Positions 53,253 through 61,227 of a stretch of DNA of 64,000 nt are shown piece by piece. Below the pieces are notes generated by a model. That model ran no database searches. It was not told where the DNA came from and worked only from the letters and a program-made list of their open reading frames with translations. Positions within the stretch are counted from its first letter, which is position 1. Each line of letters opens with the position of its first letter. The translations under genes and the position numbers were made by a program. The DNA is from Nitrogeniibacter aestuarii (GTDB taxonomy: Bacteria; Pseudomonadota; Gammaproteobacteria; Burkholderiales; Rhodocyclaceae), in contig NZ_CP071321.1 in the NCBI RefSeq assembly GCF_017309585.1, forward strand, positions 558,001-622,000, in the 5' to 3' direction.

Positions 53253-54128
53253 TCAGAAGACTTTCAGCAGTCTCAGATTGACCCGGTTGTCTTCGCGCAA
53301 GCCGTTCTCCACGGACAGGTCGCGGCCGTAATTGAAGACCACCTGGACGCTCGGTGTGGCGAACCAGGCGGTTCCCACGTTGGCCTTGGTGGTGCGCGTG
53401 CGATCGTCCTGGTTCACGCCGTCGACGCTCGTTTCGCCGCCGAAGGCGTGGGAGAGCCCGGCACGCAGATCCCATTGGGGACTGACGTGGTAGCGCAGGA
53501 AGGTCTGGAACTGATAGAGGGGTTTCTGCTCCAGCGTGGCGCCCGAGATGCCGAAATCGTCGTTGTCGCCGAACAGCGTGGCGTCGGCCACCACATCCAG
53601 TGTCACGGTCTTGCTCAGGGGCGTGATGTAGCCTGCCTGGAGCACGAGCTTCCAGCGGTTCTCGCCCAGATTGAGCGCGTCGTGCCTGTCGTAGTTGCCG
53701 GTGGGCAGGAACAGGTAGGGCGTGATCCCGAAATACCGGCCGGTGTCGGGCGAATTGAGCAGCCACACCGCGCTGGCCAGAATCAGGTCGCCCATGCCGT
53801 GGGCCGTGCCCATGGTGGCCAGATCGTCTTTCCCCTCGAGTCTTCCGAACGGCAACAGGAACTGAACGTCGATCCGGTGATCGGCGACGTCCGCGAAATG
53901 CACGGCGCGGAAAATGCCGATATCCGAGGTCAGGCCAGCGTCCAGATCTGCACGTCTGCCGTGCTGGTAGAGCGCGTCGCGACTCGCATGCTGGTAGTAC
54001 AGCAGCGCGAGATTGGTGCCGGCAGGCAGGGCCGTGTAGTCGCCGGCATCCACATCCAGTGCGTGAGCCGGGCCGGTGGAAAGCATCGCCACCAGAGTGG
54101 CGATGCGCGTCAGGCGGTATGGCTTCAT
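53253..54128 (-). CDS. Outer-membrane transporter-like protein (phenol MetA / SphA family)
   Basis: 291 residues. Signal peptide (residues 1-~23, ending PAHALD), then amphipathic beta-strands throughout: LALLYYQHASRDALY, IGIFRAVHFADV, LILASAVWLLNS, FGITPYLFLPTGNYD, LVLQAGYITPLS and a C-terminal NLRLLKVF. This matches the MetA-pathway phenol degradation / SphA-like outer membrane proteins thought to take up hydrophobic substrates. ATG 54128 with GGAG upstream. It shares its promoter element with the BVMO gene, linking it to ketone/alcohol uptake. Confidence 0.75.
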   Translation of the reverse strand: MKPYRLTRIATLVAMLSTGPAHALDVDAGDYTALPAGTNLALLYYQHASRDALYQHGRRADLDAGLTSDIGIFRAVHFADVADHRIDVQFLLPFGRLEGKDDLATMGTAHGMGDLILASAVWLLNSPDTGRYFGITPYLFLPTGNYDRHDALNLGENRWKLVLQAGYITPLSKTVTLDVVADATLFGDNDDFGISGATLEQKPLYQFQTFLRYHVSPQWDLRAGLSHAFGGETSVDGVNQDDRTRTTKANVGTAWFATPSVQVVFNYGRDLSVENGLREDNRVNLRLLKVF

Positions 54129-54257
54129 GGTTTTGTCTCCGTTCTTGTTGGGTACATGAGGCCGTTCCCGCCACGTCCCGGGCCGTGTCGTACCGGATAG
54201 CGGTCGCGAAAGATGGCGAGAAGCGGGCGAGTTGCAATCTAGGGAAAGCCGGCGGCG

Positions 54258-54299
54258 CGCATCTTGTCGATCCTTGGCGAATCTTTGAACGATGCGGTG
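54258..54299 (-). promoter_or_regulatory. 42-bp shared element upstream of transporter (probable AraC site)
   Basis: Second copy of the element before BVMO: ungapped, 35 of 42 positions the same, with blocks CGACAAGATGCG, TTCGCCA and ATCGTTCAAA kept. It is 130 bp before the transporter start, the leader being longer than that of BVMO. The remainder of the 417-bp gap up to 54545 shows no gene or clear promoter. Confidence 0.7.
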
Positions 54300-54545
54300 T
54301 GCCCGATGGAGAGGAGCGGACGGAGATGGGCGGCGGCCGTCATGGCGTCGGCTGTTGGTGATCTTGCGCATTCGTGCTTGCCGGATCGCTCAAGGGTTCC
54401 CGCCGGGCATGGATGTCCGCCCCATGATCCGGTGAAGCGTTTGCGCGCGGTGGCGTGACTTTTCGCCCTGAGGGGCTAAGCTGAGGGTTTGTGTGCCGGT
54501 GTCATAACCGCCGGTGTGCGCCAAACCCCGATCCAAGGATGAACC

Positions 54546-55544
54546 ATGCGATCCCTACGCGCTGACGCCCTCATCGGCTTTGCCATCGCGCTGGTCAGCG
54601 GCCCTGCCATTGCCGCCACGCCGCTCGGCACCCTCGGTGACGAATTCAACGACGCCGCCACATTGAGCCAGTGGTCTCGCCTCTACATCACGGAAGGCTG
54701 GGGCGCAGATCAGCTCGACACCTGGGATATCGGTGCCACCCAGACCGGCGCGATGACGCTCACACCGCATTCGAGCGTCTGGTACAACAATCGCAAGGGG
54801 GCGCTTGCCTTTCAGGCGGTGACCGGCGACTTCATCGCCACAACCGCACTGTGGGTCCGGGATCGGGATGCCGCCGATGGCAATGCAGTGCCCGCCTCAC
54901 CGTTTTCCATTGCCGGGCTCATGGCGCGTGCGCCACGTCCGATCACCGATCCGACGACCGAATGGACGGCCGGGGGCGAAAACTACGTCCTGTCCGGGGC
55001 GGGCAGTGGCGCCAACGAGGCCAGTTTCCAGGTGGAAACCAAGACCACGGTCGACAGCAACTCGGTGTGGGCACAGCAACCGATCACTTCCGGGCTCGTC
55101 GAATTGCAACTGGCGCGCATCGGAGATACCTTCATCACGGCCTACCGGGCCGAAGGCGCCAACTGGCAGATCCATGATCGCTACTCCCGCACCGATCTGC
55201 CCGACACGCTGCAGCTCGGCATCGTCGCCTATGCCGACTATCCCACGGCCAGTGGCGTCTCGGCCTACGAACACAACTCGACGGTGCTGTCCGGTGCGCC
55301 CGATCTGACCGCCAGCTTCGACTGGTTCCGGGTGGCGGCGGTGGATCTGCCACCGGCCTTGCTCGGGCTCGACCTGGCCGATGCGGGCAGCGTGACCGAT
55401 GCACAGCTATTGACGGTGCTCGGTGCCAACGGCATCCCCACCCCGGTGCCCGAACCGGCCACCTGGCTGAGCCTGCTCACCGGGCTTTTCACCCTGGGCG
55501 CGGTGGCGCGCAGACCGGGACGCGCCAGACACGCGCCAGGATAA
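54546..55544 (+). CDS. PEP-CTERM sorting-domain protein
   Basis: 332 residues. Signal peptide (residues 1-~23, SGPAIA) and a C-terminal sorting signal from Pro302: VPEPATWLSLL, a hydrophobic helix, then Arg-rich tail RRPGRARHAPG. Exosortase (EpsH/XrtA) would remove this and hand the protein to the cell surface. The mature part (EFNDAATLSQWSRLYITEGW..., AGLMARAPRPITDP...) looks like a concanavalin/DUF1349-type jelly roll often binding polysaccharide. Its last 56 bp overlap the convergent membrane gene. Exosortase genes are not in the window. Confidence 0.87.
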   Translation: MRSLRADALIGFAIALVSGPAIAATPLGTLGDEFNDAATLSQWSRLYITEGWGADQLDTWDIGATQTGAMTLTPHSSVWYNNRKGALAFQAVTGDFIATTALWVRDRDAADGNAVPASPFSIAGLMARAPRPITDPTTEWTAGGENYVLSGAGSGANEASFQVETKTTVDSNSVWAQQPITSGLVELQLARIGDTFITAYRAEGANWQIHDRYSRTDLPDTLQLGIVAYADYPTASGVSAYEHNSTVLSGAPDLTASFDWFRVAAVDLPPALLGLDLADAGSVTDAQLLTVLGANGIPTPVPEPATWLSLLTGLFTLGAVARRPGRARHAPG

Positions 55545-56445
55545 ACGTCGCCGCGACAGCGATGACGAGCCTCAGTAATACGAACGCCAACAGATCTCCG
55601 CCGATCAGCATGACGGCAAGCGTGTCCTCAATGACGCCATGGAAGAGCGCGACGAAGCACAGCGAGACTTTGACATCTCGCGGGTGCAGTCCTTCTCGCC
55701 GGGTCTCCTGAAGGAGCATGCCGCCGCCGTAGGCAAGACCCATGGTGATGCCGACGGCAAAGACGCTGCTCAGGCGCTGGCTGACGCCGAAAAGGCCGAG
55801 CAATGGCTTGAGCGCCCAGGTCAGTGCGCGGTCAAGTCCGCTGGCCTCCAGGGCGCGCTTGAGCAGTAGCAGAACGAAGATCACGGCTTCGATGAGCAGA
55901 AGGTTCCTGGCTTGAAAGTAGAGCCAGGCATCGACGCTGGCGATGTCGTCCGGCGCCTGCGGCAGTTGGAGGCTTGATGGGTCGGTGCCGATGTCGAAGG
56001 CGGTGAACAGCCCATGGCAGATGAGGCCGAAGACCATCGCGCAGCCGCATCGCAGCGCCAGATGCAAGGAAAACGAGAGGCCAATGCGTTTCGCGATGGC
56101 ACCTTCGAGGATCAGCCCGTGACACAGCAACATCATGCCGCCAAGCGTGCTCGCCTGTGCGTGAGTGAGGGTCAGGTCCGGCAGGCTGGCAAGAACGATG
56201 AGCCCGCCGTAAATGTTCGTCACCATGGTGGAGGCCAGCGCGAACCCGGTCTCTGCCGGGAGTCCGACCAGGCGCATGGCCGGTTCGAGTGCATCCCCGA
56301 TGTGCCGGACGGCGCCGAGCGCCTCCAGCACCCTCAGCAGCAACAGCACCGGAACGATGATTGCCAGCAGGCTCCTGGAGATCGCGAGAAACTCCCGAAA
56401 GAATTCCCTGAGCCATCTGAGGCGATGCCGGCTCGACTCAAGCAT
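55489..56445 (-). CDS. Nucleoside-recognition (Gate) domain membrane protein
   Basis: 318 residues, about eight membrane helices in two Gate-type halves. ETGFALASTMVTNIYGGLIVLASL and GVIEDTLAVMLIGGDLLAFVLLR are the paired Gate motifs; an N-terminal amphipathic segment (REFFREFLAISRSLLAIIVPVLLLLRVLEAL) starts each. Related proteins include SpmA/SpmB and the NupG-like gate family; the transported species is unknown. Overlaps tail-to-tail with the PEP-CTERM gene. Confidence 0.8.
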   Translation of the reverse strand: MLESSRHRLRWLREFFREFLAISRSLLAIIVPVLLLLRVLEALGAVRHIGDALEPAMRLVGLPAETGFALASTMVTNIYGGLIVLASLPDLTLTHAQASTLGGMMLLCHGLILEGAIAKRIGLSFSLHLALRCGCAMVFGLICHGLFTAFDIGTDPSSLQLPQAPDDIASVDAWLYFQARNLLLIEAVIFVLLLLKRALEASGLDRALTWALKPLLGLFGVSQRLSSVFAVGITMGLAYGGGMLLQETRREGLHPRDVKVSLCFVALFHGVIEDTLAVMLIGGDLLAFVLLRLVIAVAATFILARVWRVPVCAPPRPG

Positions 56446-56487
56446 GTGGATTCTTCGCTCTGGAGGCTTGCCCGGTGCGAGCCGGGA

Positions 56488-56769
56488 TCACAGCAGACAT
56501 TCAAGCCCGGGCGTGTGCCGGCCAACGTTCACTTCGATGACTTCGGCCGTGACCACGCCATGCGCAACGAACGGGTCTTGCGCCACGCGGGCCTCGACCT
56601 CCTCGCGGGTGCCGCGCACGAGCAGCACGCCGCCGGCCGCTGGCACGATGCTGCCCACCAGCTGGAGCGCGCCGGACTCGAAGCCGTCGCTGATCCACTG
56701 ATTGTGATCGTTCATGTACTTCGGGGCGTCCTGTTTGTGGTCGCCGAATCGCAGGATGACGATGAACAT
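56488..56769 (-). CDS. YciI-like protein
   Basis: 93-residue ferredoxin-fold protein: MFIVILRFGDHKQDAPKYMNDHNQWI, with the His/Asp pair (DHNQW; DPFVAHGV) typical of YciI-like proteins of uncertain catalytic role. ATG 56769 with GGAG upstream; the long frame reaching 56934 has no support. 42 bp upstream of the Gate gene on the same strand, so possibly cotranscribed. Confidence 0.85.
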   Translation of the reverse strand: MFIVILRFGDHKQDAPKYMNDHNQWISDGFESGALQLVGSIVPAAGGVLLVRGTREEVEARVAQDPFVAHGVVTAEVIEVNVGRHTPGLECLL

Positions 56770-56974
56770 GTCACTTGTCTCCGTAACAGGGGGCGCAACG
56801 CACTCGTCGCGCCAGAGGGGAAACTCGCAAGATATGCCAATGGGGTATTGTGCGTCAATGCTCATGCCGCGCGTGATGCTGTCGGACTTGAGACGCGCTG
56901 CGTGCGCTGCTGTAATACGCGCTCGATACCGCATTACGGGCGCGCCTGTGCCTGATCACCGGAGCCCCTGATTC

Positions 56975-57466
56975 ATGTTCAAAGTCCTCGTCACCACTTC
57001 ATGCGCGGTGCTCTTGTGCGCCCAGACGGCCCTGGCGGATGAGGCCGAGCGCTTCGTCGGGCAGGTCGCCCTGCCCAATGGCCAGACGGTGGTGGTTGCC
57101 GAGGGCGATCTCGAAGCGCGGGCCCGGGGCAGCTACAGCGTGCGTTTGTACGAGGCGGCGAAGGCGTCCGATACAGGCGCGTTGTTCGTGTCGGGCATCG
57201 TCATGCCCCGCATGGGCACCGTGGAGCGCGTGATGGTCTCCGATCCGGATTCCGATGGCGAGCCCGAGGTGGTGGTCATGACGCGTTCTGTGGGCACCGG
57301 GGGCAAGCGCTCGGCGCGGGTGTTCGATGTGCTCGATGGCAGGATCGATCCCTTGATCACGGTGGACGATCTGCCCGCCGATGCCGATGTGCTCGACGCG
57401 CTCAAGGCGCGGGCGACGGTACGTGATGAAGTCAAGAAGCGGCAGGCCGACCGGTTGAAGAAGTAG
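56975..57466 (+). CDS. Periplasmic protein, PliI-like lysozyme-inhibitor candidate
   Basis: 163 residues with a clear signal peptide (MFKVLVTTSCAVLLCAQTALA, cut near residue 21). The mature part VALPNGQTVVVAEGDLEARARGSYSVRLYEA...LFVSGIVMPRMGTVERV...DSDGEPEVVVMTRSVGTGGKRSA resembles PliI, the inhibitor of invertebrate-type lysozyme, including the GSYSVRLY stretch. That identification is from memory of the family; it ends in a Lys-rich tail (KKRQADRLKK). If correct it protects the cell wall from animal-type lysozymes. Confidence 0.55.
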   Translation: MFKVLVTTSCAVLLCAQTALADEAERFVGQVALPNGQTVVVAEGDLEARARGSYSVRLYEAAKASDTGALFVSGIVMPRMGTVERVMVSDPDSDGEPEVVVMTRSVGTGGKRSARVFDVLDGRIDPLITVDDLPADADVLDALKARATVRDEVKKRQADRLKK

Positions 57467-57538
57467 CGATCCGGTCTCCGGGGCCGGGTTCGAGCGCGGT
57501 CGCAGCGGCCTTTTCTTCCGGCGCCTGGCTGAGGCCGT

Positions 57539-60500
57539 TTAGTGGGCTTCGGGTTCGGCTTCTTCCGTCGCGTGCGCAAGCCATGAAAGCACGGTGCGGA
57601 AGAACGCGTCCGGGTCGATCGGTTTGGGCAGATGGTCGTTCATGCCTGCGGCCAGGCAGACATCCCGGTCGGATTCGAAGGCGTTGGCCGTCATGGCGAC
57701 GATGGGGGTGTCCATGTTCTGGCTGTCGGCGCGGATGGCACGGGTGGCCTCGAGCCCGTTGAGGATCGGCATCTGCATGTCCATGAGGATGAGGTCGTAG
57801 CGCGCCGAGCGCGCCATGTCGAGCGCCTGTTCGCCGTTGTCAGCGGTGTCTGCGATCAGGCCAAGCTCTTCGAGGAGGGATAGAGCGATTTCCTGGTTGA
57901 AGGGTTCGTCCTCGGCGACGAGCACCCGGGCGCCCGAGTGGCGGGCGCGAATCTGCTCGTCCGCGGATGTGTCCGGGTGTGGGGCGGGCGTGGTGTCCTG
58001 ATACGCCGACGTGTCGCGAGGCAGCTCGAGTTCGATCCAGAACAGGCTGCCGGCGCCAGGGGTGCTGTCGAGGCCGATCTCGCCACCCATCAGATCCACC
58101 AGTCGTTTGCAGATCGCCAGCCCGAGACCGGTGCCGCCATATTTGCGGGTGGTCGAGCCGTCGGCCTGTTCGAAGGCACAGAACAGGCGGCTCTGGTCTT
58201 CCGGCGCGATGCCGATCCCGTGGTCTTCCACCTCGATTCTCAGTCGGACCATTTCGCTGGAAGCAGCGCTGGCGCGGAAGCGGATGTCGATCGGGTGCGC
58301 GGCCCCGAACTTGACCGCGTTGCCCACCAGGTTGTTCAGCACCTGACCCAGACGCAACGGGTCGCCCTGCAGCGGGAGCTGACGCACGGCATCGTCTGCA
58401 TCGAAACGCAGTGGCGAGCCCGAGGCGCTGGCCTGATGGCCGATCATTTCGCTGACCTGGGTGATCAGCGCCTGCGGCGTAAAGCGGATGTGCTCGAGCT
58501 TGAGGTGCTCGGCCTCGATCTTGGAGAGGTCGAGGATGTCGTTGAGTACGGCGAGCAGGCGCTCGGCGGAGCGCTTGGCCTTGTCGAGCTTCTCCAGCCC
58601 GTCGGGGTCGGTCATGCGCTTGCGCGCGATGCCGATCATGCCCAGCACCCCGTTCATGGGCGTGCGCAACTCGTGACTCATGTTGGCCAGGAAAACCGAT
58701 TTTGCGCGGTTGGCCGCCTCGGCCTGGTCCTTGGCCAGCTTGAGGTCGGTGACATCGACCGCCAGCACGAAGAAACCGACAACCTTGCCGTCGATCCGGT
58801 CGGGCACGTAGCGCGCTTCGGCGTGACGCAACTGGCCATCTTCCAGCGGGATACGCACCATGAAATGCTGCGCCTTGCCTGCGAGGACCGCTTCGGCCCG
58901 GGGCAACACATGGTCGAGGAAATCCGCCTTGAGCACCTGGGTGATGTGGCGGTCCTGCATCTCCTTGAGCGACACGCCCAGCCAGCGGCGGTAGTGCGGG
59001 TTGGAAAAGCGATTGATCAGGTCCTTGTCCCAGTAGGCGACGGCACTGGGGATGTTGTTGAGAATGATCTCGAAGTGATTGCGCTGTTTGGCCAGGGCCC
59101 TGGTCCGCTCGGCGACGACGGATTCGAGCGAACTGCGATAGCGCTCCAGCTCTGCTTCGGCGTGTTTCTGCTCGGTGACATCGCGAATCTGGACGAAAAC
59201 GGCCGCCTGGTCGTGCAGATTGATCTTCGACAGGGTGACTTCTGCGATGAATTCGCTGCCGTCCTGGCGCACGAAGGTCCAGTCGAAGCGCGTCACATGA
59301 TCGTAGCGCGTGCTGTCGATCATCCTGCGAAACTTGCTGGCCGACGCTTCGCCGTCGGGCTGGCAGGGGGGCGAAAGCTCGGCCGGGTGTTTGCCGACGA
59401 GATCATCCTTTGTCTCGTGACCCATGAGCGCGAGCGCGGCGTGGTTGCACTCGATGAAGCGCTCCTCGCGCACGATCCACAGACCGTCGGGCGAGGATTC
59501 GAACAGCGTGCGAAAGCGGCTTTCGGACGCCTGCAGGGCGGCCTGGCTACGGCGTTTCTCGCTGATGTCCCGCGACGAATAGAACATCACCGCCTGGCCA
59601 TTGAGTGCCAGGCCCGCGCCGCTGACTTCGACCGGAATGATGTGGCCGTCCCGGTGGCGATGGCGGGTCTGGAACTCCAGGCGCGCCTGCGTGCGGAAGT
59701 GACCCTGCACCATCTCGTTCAGCGCCTCGGGGCCGTGTTGCCCATCCCAGAAGCTGACGTGTTTTCCGAGAAGCTCTTCGCGCGGGTAACCCAGCATGGC
59801 GCAGAACGAGTCGCTGGCCTCGATCAGGTGGCCGCCCTGGTCAAGGATATGAATGCCATCGCTGGCGTTGGTGAGCAGGTTCCGGTTGCGCTCCGTTTCG
59901 ACCTGCAGATTGCGGATCAAGCGCCACAGAAGCCAGGTGAACACCGTGGTGATGAGGAGGAACAGCACCAGGATTGTGATGGCGTTGCGCGCCTCTTCCT
60001 GCCAGTCGGCCATGTGGTCATCGGGGGCGATTCCGACGACGAGATGAAAGGGCACGGCGCTCATGCGCCGGTAAGTCTGGATGAGTTCCAGGCCCTCGGC
60101 GCTGGCGCCGGAGTGGTACGTGGCTTCCGTTCTGCCCGAGTCCATGGCGGCCCGCAGTGGCTCCGTGTAGGTCTGCGTGCCCATCTGGGCAACCGGATTG
60201 CCGGTCGGCGGCTGGCGCACCATCAGTCGGGCATGTGAGTCGAGAATGATGGCCACCCCGTCGCGCCCGGTGTCGAAGCTGGAGAGCAATTCATTGAAAT
60301 AGCTGACCGGGATCGCAAGCGAGATGACGCCGGCAAAATCCCCGTTCGGGTGGTTGTAGCGGCGCGCAAAAGACACCACCCAGGTCTGCGACACGCGCCC
60401 GTAAATAGGATCGGTCACGGTCATGCCGGCATGGGGTGTCGCACGGTGATGGAGGAAAAAATCGCGGTCGCCCCAGGTGGCATGCGCGTCGGGCCGGACG

Positions 60501-60901
60501 TCCGTGCCGAGAATCACGCGGCCCTCGGCGTCCGCGATCCGGATGCCCGCCGCGTGCTCGAGGTTGCGTTCATGGTCTGCGAGCAAGGCAGTGAAGCTCA
60601 TCGTATCCAGATGGCCGGTCTCGCGCAGTGCGTTTTCCAGCTGGAACTGGATGCTCTTGAGCACCAGGTCGAATGCTTCGGCGCTCTTGGTGACGCTCTG
60701 GTCAGCGAGCCGGGCGAGGCTGCGGGTTTCGGCCTCGATGTGGGCCACATGCTCGACGCGGCTGTTGTCGACCGCCAGGTAAGTGGCGAGGATCGCCGCT
60801 GCATGGAGAACAAGTACCGCAATAATGAGCACACGACGGATGCGGGGCGTGCTGGCCAGCGAGGGCATCAGTCCGTCGTGCAAGCGGGTGTGCAGTCCCA
60901 T
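57539..60901 (-). CDS. Hybrid sensor histidine kinase with Cache and PAS domains
   Basis: 1120 residues. Two membrane helices (IAVLVLHAAAILATYLA; AITILVLFLLITTVFTWLLW) enclose a periplasmic Cache-type sensor domain (residues ~50-310). Then three PAS domains (each ending in a DISEKRR/DVTEQKH/DVTDLKL motif), HisKA with His743 in MSHELRTPMNG, HATPase (NLVGNAVKF; DHGIGI; GGTGLGLAI) and a C-terminal receiver with Asp1041 (LILMDMQMP). Ends at the C-terminus without an Hpt domain, so phosphate must be passed on by another protein. Ligand unknown. Opposite strand to the next kinase, 326 bp apart; that gap shows no gene. Confidence 0.92.
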   Translation of the reverse strand: MGLHTRLHDGLMPSLASTPRIRRVLIIAVLVLHAAAILATYLAVDNSRVEHVAHIEAETRSLARLADQSVTKSAEAFDLVLKSIQFQLENALRETGHLDTMSFTALLADHERNLEHAAGIRIADAEGRVILGTDVRPDAHATWGDRDFFLHHRATPHAGMTVTDPIYGRVSQTWVVSFARRYNHPNGDFAGVISLAIPVSYFNELLSSFDTGRDGVAIILDSHARLMVRQPPTGNPVAQMGTQTYTEPLRAAMDSGRTEATYHSGASAEGLELIQTYRRMSAVPFHLVVGIAPDDHMADWQEEARNAITILVLFLLITTVFTWLLWRLIRNLQVETERNRNLLTNASDGIHILDQGGHLIEASDSFCAMLGYPREELLGKHVSFWDGQHGPEALNEMVQGHFRTQARLEFQTRHRHRDGHIIPVEVSGAGLALNGQAVMFYSSRDISEKRRSQAALQASESRFRTLFESSPDGLWIVREERFIECNHAALALMGHETKDDLVGKHPAELSPPCQPDGEASASKFRRMIDSTRYDHVTRFDWTFVRQDGSEFIAEVTLSKINLHDQAAVFVQIRDVTEQKHAEAELERYRSSLESVVAERTRALAKQRNHFEIILNNIPSAVAYWDKDLINRFSNPHYRRWLGVSLKEMQDRHITQVLKADFLDHVLPRAEAVLAGKAQHFMVRIPLEDGQLRHAEARYVPDRIDGKVVGFFVLAVDVTDLKLAKDQAEAANRAKSVFLANMSHELRTPMNGVLGMIGIARKRMTDPDGLEKLDKAKRSAERLLAVLNDILDLSKIEAEHLKLEHIRFTPQALITQVSEMIGHQASASGSPLRFDADDAVRQLPLQGDPLRLGQVLNNLVGNAVKFGAAHPIDIRFRASAASSEMVRLRIEVEDHGIGIAPEDQSRLFCAFEQADGSTTRKYGGTGLGLAICKRLVDLMGGEIGLDSTPGAGSLFWIELELPRDTSAYQDTTPAPHPDTSADEQIRARHSGARVLVAEDEPFNQEIALSLLEELGLIADTADNGEQALDMARSARYDLILMDMQMPILNGLEATRAIRADSQNMDTPIVAMTANAFESDRDVCLAAGMNDHLPKPIDPDAFFRTVLSWLAHATEEAEPEAH

Positions 60902-61227
60902 GTACGTGAGCGTTCCTGTCGTGTCAGTGTGTCCGGGGGCGGCGTTCTTCCGGGCTCAGGCGGTTCAGACGGCTTGATCCCGATCTATGACTTACGGCAG
61001 ATTACCCGTGAAGCTTGAGTCAGGCCGATTGCCCTCCGCGCCGGCAAACAGGGGACATCGGCCCGTCATGCAGCCGGCGCTGGTGCGGCCTGGCCCACGA
61101 GGCCGTTCTCAAGCAGTATTCCGTTGAGTCGTTAATGCAAGGCAGCCCCTGAGCGTGCGGATGATCCGGGGTTTGGGCGTGACGACGCCAACTGAATTCG
61201 GAGGCGCAGGCGCGGAACAGGCCGGGC

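Noticed and set aside
54451..54466. Sigma-54-like sequence TGGCGTGACTTTTCGC before the PEP-CTERM gene
   Set aside because: PEP-CTERM genes are often sigma-54 dependent, but here the GG and GC dinucleotides are one base too far apart and the TTGC core is broken.
57938..60238. 766-codon plus-strand frame opposite the hybrid kinase
   Set aside because: Antisense of PAS/HisKA/HATPase coding sequence; translation shows no recognisable domain.
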